Shown here: positions 46,735-56,631 of the stretch, in pieces
Layout of the letters: every line of letters begins with the position of its first letter
How positions within the stretch are numbered: position 1 is the stretch's first letter
Source of the DNA: Auricularia sp. M13
Taxonomy: Eukaryota > Basidiomycota > Agaricomycetes > Auriculariales > Auriculariaceae
Length of the DNA: 64,000 bases
Assembly: GCA_037042915.1 (NCBI GenBank)
Contig: CM073198.1
Coordinates: 3,596,001-3,660,000 of the forward strand
Direction: 5' to 3'
Made by a program: the position numbers and the translations under genes
The notes under the pieces: model-generated
The model's database searches: none
The model's input: the letters and a program-made list of their open reading frames with translations, nothing else
What the model was told of the DNA's origin: nothing

Positions 46735-47700
46735 CTATCTGTCCTCGCCGCCGTCCCGCGCGTCGCTGTACACGCTCTCCGCGCTCCGCGCCGACGTCTG
46801 CGTGTCGCGCCGGATGGTGTGGTACTGCGGCGGGAGCTCCGCGGGCATCCGCATCTCGGCCTCCTGCCCGGGGCTGAGGTCGACGAGCGTGCCCACCGCG
46901 TGCCCGTGCGCGGACAGCGAGAGCCCGTGGTGCGACGACGAGCCCGCCTCGTACGCCTTCGCGCTCGGCCCCGCCGTCTCGGGCGTGACGAGCGCCAGCC
47001 GGCTCCCGCGCGCCGACCCGATGCTGCTGAACCGCGGGTGCGGCGCGCCGAGCAGCGGCGCATGCACCGAGCTCGACCCCGTCGCCGAGCTGTTGCGCGC
47101 GTGGCCCGCGCTGAGCGGCGAGTCGTACGCAGGCGACGTCGCGCGCGGCTCGTACTCGTCCGCGAACGGATTCTCCATCGACATCGAATCGCTCCGCCGC
47201 GCAGCCGGTGCGCGCCCACGGCCGACGACCGCGGCGAGCCCATCACGTCGTCGACGATGCCGCCCAGCTCGACCTCGCTCGCGCTCAGCAGCGGGTCCTG
47301 CAGGCGCGACCCGGCGCCGGGCGGCGGCCAGATGCCCGTCTCGTGGAAGATGGACCCCGTGCCCTGCCCGCGCGGCCGCATGAGCATCTGCGGCGGGCCT
47401 GGCGGCGCGTCGAACATCAGCTCGTCGTGGTACGCGTCGTCCTCCGCCCGCCGTCCCGCGCCGCCGCGGGGGCCAACCAGGTCGAAGTCGTCGTCGCGCG
47501 TCGACATCGAAGGCGCGCCCGCCAGTCGTCTGTGCGCCGTCGCCGCGCGCCGTCGCTGGTGCCGCCAGAAGCAGAAGCCCAGGAGCGCAAGCAACAGCAG
47601 TGCCGCAACACCCCCGACAGCGCCGCCGATGATCGTTTTCGCGCGCGCGGAGTTGTCCGTGCTGCGCGCGCTGTCCGGCGCTCAACCTAACGGGCACGCG
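46735..47700 (-). pseudogene. Single-pass membrane protein fragment: membrane helix and cytoplasmic tail with a frame change
   Basis: Text on the minus strand near 47680-47570 reads NSARAKTIIGGAVGG then VAALLLLALLGFCFWRHQRR, a classic membrane helix followed by a basic stop-transfer, and continues DFDLVGPRGGAGRRAEDDAY, SIFHETGIWPPPGAGSRLQD and LSASEVELGGIVDDVM. Near 47240-47190 the coding text moves to another frame: SMSMENPFADEYEPRATSPA, then LVTPETAGPSAKAYEAGSS, SPGQEAEMRMPAELPPQYHT, ending DARDGGEDR at 46735. No intron with GT-AG ends fits this change. No signal peptide or ectodomain, usual in such fungal proteins, fits in the ~200 bp before the divergent F-box gene. It may be a 5'-truncated, frame-shifted relic, or there may be a sequence error plus an undetected upstream exon. 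Confidence 0.6.
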
Positions 47701-47895
47701 CCACTCTTCATCTGACACTTCAAGACCGCAGGGGATTTATTAGCTACGGCGCGCAGGACGGATCGACGGGTGCCTGACATTCAATCCCCGCTCACTGCGG
47801 GCTGCGTCTGACTCGCGCCGTCGTTTCTTCGCCTCCGCGTCTACGCCTGCACGACTCAAGCGTTTGGCGTACTAAGCATCTCGCGCCACCCGCTC

Positions 47896-49254
47896 ATGGG
47901 ATCCTCTATCAATTTTATTCCCGACGAACTGTTATCGCATGTCTTCAACTTTTTCATTTTCGAGGAGCTTGTGCCTCTCATGCCAGTTGCCCGGCGTTGG
48001 AGGAATCTGATCATAGACCATCGCACATACTGGATGGACATCGATTTCTTCGACTTACCAGAAACTCCTGCAATCCTGGCGAGCACTCGGTTGTTCGGCC
48101 TTCGTTTGTCTTGTGCGGCATCCAGGCCCACAATCGTAACCGTGCACTGCAACAATGCATCTGACGCACTGCAGCATATTGCGGCTCATCTGTCGCACAT
48201 AAAACGACTATACTTAACGACCGCCCTGCCGCTCGCGGCGGATGTCTTGGCAGCGCTGTGCAACCCTGCGCCGATGCTAGAATCCGTGGTGATCTATTTC
48301 ACTCCTGGCGCCACCGAGTGCATGCCGGTTCCTCTGCCAATCGATCTATTCGATTTCAATGCGCCGCTCCTGGAGTATGCGTTTCTCTCGAACATGTTCT
48401 TTGTGCATCCGATCCCTCCTGTTCTTCGGCGTCTGACCCAGCTCGGCATCGGTGGGATGGACGTGCACAACCCGGACGTTCGGTTCGACATCCCGGATAT
48501 ATTTTCAGCATGCCCGGACTTGTGCGAGCTACTGCTCTGCGAGGATGTCACACTGCATCCAGTATTTTGGGAGCTGGAGGTGTGGACGAGGATCGAACGC
48601 CTGAGCCTCTCCGGTGGCACCATCGGACGGACGTGGCATCACCTGCAGCTTCCCATCCGCCGAGTTCCCTGGATAAGAGTTGACGGTGGCGAGTTGAGCA
48701 TGCTCCCGATCCTCGCGGGTCATCTGGATGGTCCGCTCACTCTATTCGGCGACGCATTCGCCGCCGACAACCGATTTACTCTCTCGCTGAAATCACACAC
48801 GTCGGCACACGAGCGCTGGCTCTGTGCAGACCTCCCCGGGCCAGAGGACATCCCCCGCGAGACAGCAAACGACGCGATGTGGACGCGGGTCGTGCGCCTC
48901 ATCATCTCGGTTGACCACTGGGATGACTATGTTCCGCTGTTCGGAACGCTGCACGCATTGGAGGATGTCGTGCTTGTGCAACCTTTGCAGTGGATGCCGT
49001 TGCCAGGGTCGCTCACGGCAAAACTCTCGTGCCCCCACCTCAAGCGTCTGACTATCCGCAATCGCTTACTAGATCTCGTCAAGGTTGACATCGGATCTCT
49101 TGAGACTCTCGCTACTGCGACGCTGCACGGAGCGCCGTTCCCATTGGAACTCTATTTGCAGAACATTGATCTTGAAGGCAGCGAGGACAGCGAATACCAC
49201 ATGACTGCGACGTTTCGGACTGTCGTTGTGGATGACAAAGATGCATGGTGTTAG
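47896..49254 (+). CDS. F-box protein, single exon
   Basis: F-box proteins link substrates to the SCF ubiquitin ligase through Skp1. The N-terminal F-box is FIPDELLSHVFNFFIFEELV with PLMPVARRWRNLIIDHRTYW (residues ~7-48). The remainder, to residue 452, has weak leucine-rich repeat character (HIKRLYLTTALPLAADVLAA; LRRLTQLGIGGMDVHNPDV; TRIERLSLSGGTIG), as in the very large agaricomycete F-box family. The frame is intact without introns and stops at 49254. Its substrate is unknown. A related but different F-box gene follows in the same orientation. Confidence 0.85.
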   Translation: MGSSINFIPDELLSHVFNFFIFEELVPLMPVARRWRNLIIDHRTYWMDIDFFDLPETPAILASTRLFGLRLSCAASRPTIVTVHCNNASDALQHIAAHLSHIKRLYLTTALPLAADVLAALCNPAPMLESVVIYFTPGATECMPVPLPIDLFDFNAPLLEYAFLSNMFFVHPIPPVLRRLTQLGIGGMDVHNPDVRFDIPDIFSACPDLCELLLCEDVTLHPVFWELEVWTRIERLSLSGGTIGRTWHHLQLPIRRVPWIRVDGGELSMLPILAGHLDGPLTLFGDAFAADNRFTLSLKSHTSAHERWLCADLPGPEDIPRETANDAMWTRVVRLIISVDHWDDYVPLFGTLHALEDVVLVQPLQWMPLPGSLTAKLSCPHLKRLTIRNRLLDLVKVDIGSLETLATATLHGAPFPLELYLQNIDLEGSEDSEYHMTATFRTVVVDDKDAWC

Positions 49255-49738
49255 CGTATGTTTGGTAGTGACAGCTCTAATAAACGATGTTTAACTGCGT
49301 GCGGGATTGCGCATGCTCATAATACTCTGCACGGTTTCCCGAGCGCCAGAGCACGCCGTGTCTAGGTGGAGTTTGGTTGGAGAAGTCCCCGCAAAGTCCC
49401 CGGAGGCTGTCATGCTGAGACTGATACTTTCTCCGTGCAAAGCAGGGTCATTTTCAAATTATAAAGGTTGCATATTCTTCGAAGCCGCGGAAGGCACTAC
49501 ACACTGACAACGGGCGGTTGTTTTCCGGCTTAGCAGAACAACGTCGGTTGTTTCGAGCGGCGCCTTCCGCCTCTTCCCATCCTCCCACCATCATGGCAAC
49601 GCACAGTTGCCCGCGACGGAGCATTGTTGTCCGGCGCAAAGAAAAACATTGTATTCGGGTCGTCCAGCCATGAACAACTGCCTGGGAGCTCAAAATGCAC
49701 CATCAACGCAACCGGTTTGCTCAACCTTCCCTCCCACC
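49255..49738. promoter_or_regulatory. Intergenic between two F-box genes
   Basis: 484 bp on the same strand between the two F-box genes. It holds a 3' untranslated region and the second gene's promoter. No motif stood out. Confidence 0.45.
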
Positions 49739-51351
49739 ATGGCGCAGCAGCACACTTACCACCAGTATGACACCTGTGCTCCTGCTCTCCCCACGGCCAT
49801 CATGGGGATTCCGCGTCTTCCCGTCGAGCTCTTGACATCGGCCTTGGAATACATGCCCCAGAAGGAGCTCCGGCGTATGTCGTCTGTCTCCCACGCATTC
49901 TATGTTGCAGCGCGCATGGCAGGGCTCGAGCTACAGCTACCATCTATTTTTCTCGCCGATCGCAATCATACGAGGTCGAGCTGGCGACGTCTGCAAACGT
50001 CATCGACCATTTTTCGGCTCAAAAACGGCCTGGAAACCTGGCTCTGCATTTTCATTGCATATGCGATAAAGACGAACGCGAGGCCTTTCCTCCTGGATTC
50101 GAGAATGCTCTGGCTATTGTCACAGAATCGCTGCCACTGCTTGTTAGACTGCGCCTGTTTGTGTCGAACCGGTACTGCAGCGCAGTGTACGCCGCACTGG
50201 CCTTCCCGGCGACGCGCCTGCGTACTCTATTCATTGGTCTTGACCGCAACGAGGAACAGCCACGTTTTAGCGCTTCCGTTCCTTTCGACCTCTTCGGCGG
50301 CGCCGCGCCGGCGTTGCGTGTGGTCTCTCTCGACTTCGAGGCCGCGGACGACATCGCTGGCGGCGTCATCCCAGCTTTTGCGCATGTCGTCCATCTCGAT
50401 GTGTCGTGCCACGCAGCAAACCTTGTGCCTGCCCAATCGTTCCCAGCCCTGTGCTCGCTGGAGATACGCGTCTCGCCATCCACTGACAGTGACTATGTGG
50501 ATGCTCACGAGAAAACGCACGTCGATCTGTCCTGTCTCTCCTTACAGCAGTTGATAATTGACGACCACACCGCCGAAGGGGCGCTCGGGCACGTCCTCCG
50601 GACAGACGCCGCTCGCGCTGAGATCCCGTATATCGCCTACTGCATGTGGGGATCTGGCCTTGACTACCATGAGGCGCTCTGGCCGACCGGCAGGCCCGAG
50701 CTATACGCTCACATCCAACGGCACAAAACAATATGTAGTCACACGAGCCTGGTCGGAAAAATATCTGCCAGGGGCCGAGAATGGTGTATGAGGTTTGACA
50801 ATGGCGTCCTCGATGACGTCGGCATCATGCGCCTCGAGCGCCTGCCGCCCCTGCAGGCTCAGCTGGTCTCCCTCACGCTCGACGAGTATTTCCTGGCGCA
50901 GCTCATCCTCACGCCGCTTTCACTGGATGCCCTGCGCGAGCTCTATCTGGACTTCACCGTGTCGATTGCCGATTGTCTCATTTTTCACCGCATACCCGAG
51001 TCCCTCGCCGAAGCCGCCTGGCTGCCGGCGAGGTTCGACGACGTCGACAACTTGCCGGCGAGAGTGTACAGCTTCGCCTGCCCCGCTGTGGAGCGGGTCA
51101 CGCTGTTCGCGAGGGGGCGGGAGCTGGCGGTCGTGAGGCATGACAAGGTCGCCTGCCTCGCTCACGCGCTGGGGCAGCTGGGGCGTCCCGTAGGTGCTCG
51201 CGCCGCACTCGTTCTCGCCGGCGTCACGCTTGATATTCCTGCGGCGCATGGACGGATAGCGACGGAGCAATTTTACTCTGGTGTCCGCGAAATTGACACT
51301 GCGAAAGGCATAATTCCTGACTATTGTGATTTTGAGCTCAGTCGCAAGTAA
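49739..51351 (+). CDS. Second F-box protein, apparently with a frame change after the F-box
   Basis: From 49739 the frame reads MAQQHTYHQYDTC and the F-box IPRLPVELLTSALEYMPQKE with LRRMSSVSHAFYVAARM (near 49808-49920). Between about 49905 and 49955 the coding text moves to another frame: YFSRRSQSYEVELATSANVI, then CDKDEREAFPPGFENALAIV, LPLLVRLRLFVSNRYCSAVY, and LRR-like text (TRLRTLFIGLDRNEEQPRFS; LVSLTLDEYFLAQLILTPLS) to FELSRK at 51351. No intron explains the shift: the only GT-AG pair is 36 bp and keeps the frame. This is either a one-base error in the sequence or a recently broken gene. The long intact downstream frame favours an error or a recent event. Confidence 0.7.
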
Positions 51352-52231
51352 TGGGTTTCATGCCGTGCATTGCGAGCCTAATGTTCGTAGACAGTCCATC
51401 TTTTTACAGTTTGAACGACGAATGCATACCTAGATGTGGACCATGTGCACCTCCAAGTACCTGCTTGCCGTGTCTTACATGCCTCAGAAAGGTGGTAGTA
51501 GTAGTCCCAATCCCATTCCACAGTTCGTTGTCCACATACCTGGACGATACTACAGCAGAACACAGCACAAGACAACGCAGTGATTTGCCTTTAATTATAG
51601 ATCCCTCAGTATGGAGAGAGAGCACCAGTGAACCAGCGGAAATTGCAAAGTTCAGGACAACAAGCCAATTTGCAAAGCGGAAACTGTTAGTCTGTATCAA
51701 TTCAGCATCCGACAGCGCTGGTCGGCCTTCGCTGCGGCACGTGATCTCAGCACGCTGATTGCCGACGCGTTTGGCAAGCCCTCTTCACTTCCTGGGGCGT
51801 CTATAATGCTTAAACTTGATTATATGACATTATTTCGCCGATTTCGGGTCGAAAAAGGGAGTAGAACGATGTTGCGGAGTCTAGGGTAGACCCAGCTCTT
51901 TGCTACTCTGGGAGTATCCAGATCGGTCTCTTCTTGGGATAATTGCCCCATGTTGCGAGTGGAATGCCCCGGGTTTTGGCCCGAAACACCCCACATCGGA
52001 GAACTATGTACATGACCCAGAAATTACATACAACTAGGATACCCCGAGCAATAGTACCAAGTCCCTGCCCCACAAATCTAATCTAAGTACCGTACCCCAC
52101 AAAATGCGCGCTGGTGACATACCCCACAAACAAAGGTAAGTAAGCTGCCCCCGGAAACAAGTCCGCAAGACGTGCCCCGTAGAGGCAACGAAGTAACTAC
52201 GGTCTAAAACTAACTACACCGCACAAGTCAG
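51352..52231. other. Intergenic stretch holding a periodic CCCC-motif array
   Basis: The left 400 bp is probably the 3' untranslated region of the F-box gene. The right part, 51945-52178, contains a run of ACCCC/GCCCC motifs, described separately, on the 3' side of the KDZ transposase gene. I could not identify a terminal inverted repeat or target duplication that would fix the element's left end. Confidence 0.5.
51945..52178. repeat. Periodic RCCCC array, about 27-bp spacing (likely KDZ subterminal repeats)
   Basis: RCCCCACAAA occurs at 52067-52076, 52094-52103 and 52121-52130, exactly 27 bp apart. Weaker RCCCC copies continue the pattern at 51988, 52041, about 52147 and 52174, and at shorter spacing at 51945 and 51966. 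The bases between motifs are not conserved. This is what arrayed transposase or protein binding sites look like, and the array sits just beyond the transposase stop codon. Confidence 0.7.
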
Positions 52232-55200
52232 TCAGTTCCGGCCGCGCCGGCCGGGCATGACACGGCGAACGCGATTCCAGGCCGCGAGATAAGTATATGC
52301 AAAGACGATGGCGTGTCGTTGCGTCATATAGCTCATCGGACGACGGATTTTGCGCAAGCCGCTGTTGCCGCACTCGGCAGCACTGGAGTTCACAGAGAGC
52401 AGCTCGGGGGAGTTCTTCTTGAACGTGCTGATCTTGCACGCATTCGAGCAGCGGCTGTGCCCCTTCTCGTGAAAGCCGTCGATGAGGAAGCGCGTGTGAG
52501 CGAAGAACTTGGGCTCGCGGAGCATGCAGTAGGGTCCCAGCGCACACGCGAAGTCGTAGATGATGATGTCCGGTGCCTTCTCCCAACGGGTGAATACAGC
52601 TGAGAACACGTCGTTTCGCCCCTCGCCAGTCGGAATAATATGAAAACCGAGGCATACACAATGGGGGCACCATGCGGCCATCAGGCCGCCCGTCTGACCG
52701 CTGAGACCGTAGGTTTCGTAGTACTTCGAGCAGCCGATGCCGCCCGCGCCACTCTGAGTCACGGTCGAGCGGTCGACCTTCTTGTCGCCAGGCAGGTGAG
52801 GGTATTCCGGGCGCAGACGCACGCGAGGGCGCCCATAGAAGGTACCGGTCTACCATATCGATCAGCGACAGCAACGGCGATGCTGATTATGCACTCACCT
52901 CGCGCCAATCGGCGTCGTCGCCGGTCGGGTTTGCAGGCTCAAAGTCATGCTCCCCCAACGAGCTCAGAACGCGCATGGCACGCGCCAGCACGAACGCGAC
53001 GAGGCCCTTCAAGACGCGCGAGTATTGACCGTCTGCTTGTAGCTCCTGACGGGCCACGATCCCAATAGCAGGGACTTCGCGCAGCAGTACATCGGCTGCG
53101 CGCTTGTCGTCCGCACACAAGCGTTTCAGCGCGAGCCAAGTCGAACCCGGGGTAAACATCAGAACTGACTCGTAAGCAAGAACCTGCGGGCTACAATAAG
53201 TGACGGGCCCGAGGTTCAACGTTGCAGCGCTCACATGATTCAATAATTCAAGATAGGGCCGTCTCTGCAGCTCCTTCGCGTCGTAGTCGGTGCGCACCAT
53301 CGCCTCGAACATGGCGCCGAGACTCGGATCAACACCGCTCAGCTCTTTCGCGATACCCGGAAGGCTCGCCCGCATCGCCTCGTCAGCTGCGTCGCGCTTC
53401 GAGACTCGGGCGTCGGTATCGCGGGTTGCCTTTTGTGACTCGGCGTCGGCGTCGGGCACGGCGCGCGTGTTGGACTCGTTATCCTCGGTGCTGATGCCGT
53501 CCAACTTGGACTTATTGGAACTCGTCAACCCGAGGCGCCAGCGCACTGCCCGCTGCGCACGTTGTCGTAACTGACCCCACACTGCGGCGGTACTTTCCGG
53601 CGGACCGCCGACAGACGATCGCGTTGGCGCTCCAGGTAATATCGTCGTTGGGGGCGTGAGCGTTGCTGTTCGGTGCTTGGAGTTGAAACCCGCGGTCACA
53701 CCGTCGAAGATGACGACGGCTGGGTTGGGACCGCATTTCTCGCATTGGAAGCTGTCGCCAAGGTCCTGTATGCGGGAGAACGAGTACCACACGAGGCGGA
53801 AGGTGTCGTCGTTGACGAAGTCGATCGGACTGAGGTTCTCTACGTACGTCCTCTGAATCACACTCTGGTACGCATGGAATGGCAGCTCGTGCGCGCAGTA
53901 CGAGCTGGTGAACTTGTTGATGAGCTCGTGCGTATAGACGCGATGGTTGTTGTAGTTAAAGAGACCGAGCTCGCGCAAGTCGGGCCCAGCGAAGACCCTC
54001 TCTTCCTTTGCGCAAGGCTGGACCTCGATCTGAATCTTTTCCGCACGCGTCGAGCTGTAGACCGTGCACTCCATACGCTGGACTGTGCTGCCTGGTTTCG
54101 GACCGCTGCCGCAGCGGCAGCGGGGCGCTGAGCCGAGTGGCAGCAACGCGGGCAGCGGAGAGACAAGCGGGAACCAAGGAGCCGTGTCGCTCGCCAGACG
54201 GCTCCAGGCAGGCGGGCCGACCCTCTCGTACGACACGCTCTGCTCATCCGCGAGCATCTTGAGGCTGCGTTCGTTGACTACAACAGCTGAGTACCCCGTG
54301 GCGAAGGCAACAACATTCCGACCGACCTTTACGACGCTTCGCCGCCATGGCATCTTCTTCATCAGCAGGATCTTCTCCCGCTTCCTCCTCGTCCGCTTGC
54401 GCGGCTTCCCCCCCCTCGGTCATCTTCAGAGCCTTGCGGGCGCGCGAGATATGGATGCAGCCGCCCGCGCGATCCTTGCTGCATGCCCACGAGCTCGTCT
54501 TGTCGCTCGAACGGCTATGGCATACGAAGACGGGCTTTTCGGAGGGCGACATGCAGACGAACGTATACAGCGCGTCCTCGTCTCCGCACGGGGGGTCGTA
54601 GCCGATGGGCAGGCACTCGGGATTGTCTGAGTTCTCACTTGAGCGCTCCGGCAGCCGTTACTTTGGAATCAGATCTCACCCATTGCAGACAATTCTTTAA
54701 ATTCTCGGCGGTCCGTACTCTCGAGAAGTTGAACATGAACACACGTATCGTATTTTTGGAAATCTGGACATGGTGAGCATGTATGCGTCGCAGGGCCCGC
54801 CAGGTGAACATGCCGCTGGAGGACCGTCCACGCATTTACACCGACGTGCCGTTCGCCTGTAGCGACGTCGTGGAGTTCGGCGACCCAAGTGCGCTCGTCG
54901 AGGCGGAAGACCTGGGCTGCTCGATAGTCGACCAGTTCCCGATATTGAGCATATGCCTGTGTAGGATGAAGCTTCGAAGCCGGGGGTCGCGCTCGCCGCA
55001 GAGACGGTGTGCGTGGTACAGAGATTTTGGACGCTCGTCGCGGGGTCGTCGGAACGCTGACTGTAAACGACATCATGGGACACTCATGCGCGAATGCATC
55101 ACGAACACTTACTCAGTGTCGGTGTCGTCTGTCCTGACGCCTCGACCGCCGTGCTTGATGCTGTTTCAGATACTGCGTCAGTCGCACCGCCTGCCGCGCA

Positions 55201-55340
55201 GACGAGCTGATCTCACCGGTGATAGATGTGCGACCTTTTTTTGATGGCGACGGCGTCCCAGACGACGATGCGGGTCGCTTGAGCTTGTTCTTGCCGCGGC
55301 CTTTGCGAGGTGGTTCATAGGTAGAGGTTGTCGGTGCCAT
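52232..55340 (-). mobile_element. KDZ-superfamily DNA transposase gene (Kyakuja-Dileera-Zisupton type)
   Basis: The C-terminal core is diagnostic: LMAAWCPHCVCLGFHIIPTG with EGRNDVFSAVF (near 52660-52600), IIYDFACALGPYCMLREPKF (near 52560-52500; catalytic D), IDGFHEKGHSRCSNACKIS, and LSVNSSAAECGNSGLRKIRR (near 52400-52340; catalytic E). Upstream, DLRELGLFNYNNHRVYTHEL and YQSVIQRTYVENL (near 53950-53830) and the cysteine clusters RCRCGSGPKPG, and CSPCPDFQKYDTCVH resembling a SWIM-type cluster (near 54780), are typical of KDZ-associated CxC domains. The start may be MAPTTSTYEPPRKGRGKNKL at 55340. An intron near 52888-52820 joins the last two coding blocks. Near 54410, at a run of eight G/C bases, the coding text changes frame, and the first exon ends in a stop just before a GTAAGT donor, so the copy may be inactive or the sequence imperfect. 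Confidence 0.85.
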
Positions 55341-56631
55341 AGTCCTAAGTGAGTGCGGCGACGAGCAGAAATCACAAGAGGATCCCCGGTGACACAGCAG
55401 TCAAAACGGTGGATTCCCTCCTTACTGACGCCTTTGACCGGTCACACGGTAGTGAATGCGGTCGCGGGCGCCAGCGATTGGGTCTGCGGCAACGTTGCCA
55501 GGCAAGTCCTGCAACGGCATGAGTCGCAGGGAGGCATCAAAATAAACGAAACAAAAAAAACTTGCCCGTGCCCGCGGCGTGCGCGAGCTACTGTGAGAGC
55601 CACGCCAGAGGTGACGCGGCTCCGGTCGGGGGTGGGCGCGAGTCGACGGGCGGCGGCCGCCTGAGTGGGTGGTGGGCGAGCGGAAAGAGTCAAAGTCCGT
55701 TTGCAACTCCGCGCGGACACAGATCTCACTCGGATGCTGACGCGACGCGACGCGCTCGAGATCTCCGGCCCGGCGCGCGTCTCGTCACGTGGTCAAGTCC
55801 TTGACTTGGTCAGCATGGTCGCGGTACCGACGGAGCTTTTTGCGGACCGGCGGGCCTTTTGGTCTCCGCTACGAGGGTGGGGCATCTGACTTTCAAATGC
55901 CCCACATTCCTCTCCTGCGTCGGCGTCTTCACTACCGTGTGACCGCCGCCCAGCGACGAAGGGCCAGAGCACCCTCACTACAGTGTGACTGCTCGTTGTG
56001 CCCGTTGCGCGAGTCCGTGCATATCCTTTATTATTGCTTCGCATGTCCGATGTACTCGTCGCCGTTCACTCATCACGTCCCATACTAACGCTGCCTTACC
56101 CACGATACCCGTCGTCGCCTGCTGTATCCGTTGACCATCCGTCCTTTTTGCTGTCCTATTCGCTCGCTCTCCTTCGCAATCCTATTCCTCCCTGTCCTTC
56201 GCTATCCTATCCCCTTGCTCTCCTGCAACGCGCTCTGCTCTGTCGCCACCGCTCCTAACTTCTTTGCTATCACACTCTTCTCGCGTGCTGTTCCCTGCTG
56301 ACCCTCGTAGCTTCTGCTCTATATTCCTCATTGCCATCGCCGTAATCATCGTGTTTGCTCTGTCGTCGGGTCGGTGCATGTATGTACCCCTATCATAGGC
56401 CAGCGGCGCCACAACTGAGGTGATCCGAAGCTGCAGTCACTGTCGATAATCATTCAAGCTGAGCCGGAACAAGGTGCACACGTGCTCAGCCACGGGAATC
56501 CGGCAGGGTCAAATTTGTAAGCACTGTGAGCGGGGGTGATATTGGCAGACGAGACTAGCAGATTGACATAGATTTCATAGACAGGCGAGGCATGCATATT
56601 CGTGTTCTCTCCCCGACAGCAACGACGCTGC
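55341..56631. other. 1.3-kb gap with hairpin, ACTACAGTGT motif and pyrimidine-rich tract
   Basis: No gene is supported. A perfect 9-bp hairpin, GTGGGGCAT at 55877-55885 and ATGCCCCAC at 55897-55905, may belong to the right end of the KDZ element, because its arm resembles the CCCC motifs at 51945-52178. ACTACAGTGTGAC lies at 55977-55989, with a one-mismatch copy at 55931-55943. A pyrimidine-rich tract with recurring CCTATTC/CTATCC words spans 56150-56260. Confidence 0.5.
55877..55905. repeat. Perfect 9-bp inverted repeat with an 11-base loop
   Basis: GTGGGGCAT at 55877-55885 pairs exactly with ATGCCCCAC at 55897-55905. It could form a short stem-loop or be a dimer binding site. No T-tract follows. 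Confidence 0.75.

Noticed and set aside
46326-47594. 422-residue minus-strand frame
   Set aside because: Only its first third carries the membrane-protein text. The rest is an Arg-rich shadow after the frame change, ending in simple-sequence DNA.
49875-49910. Possible 36-bp GTATGT...TTGCAG intron in the second F-box gene
   Set aside because: It is shorter than introns used elsewhere in the window, would remove conserved F-box residues, and does not correct the frame change.
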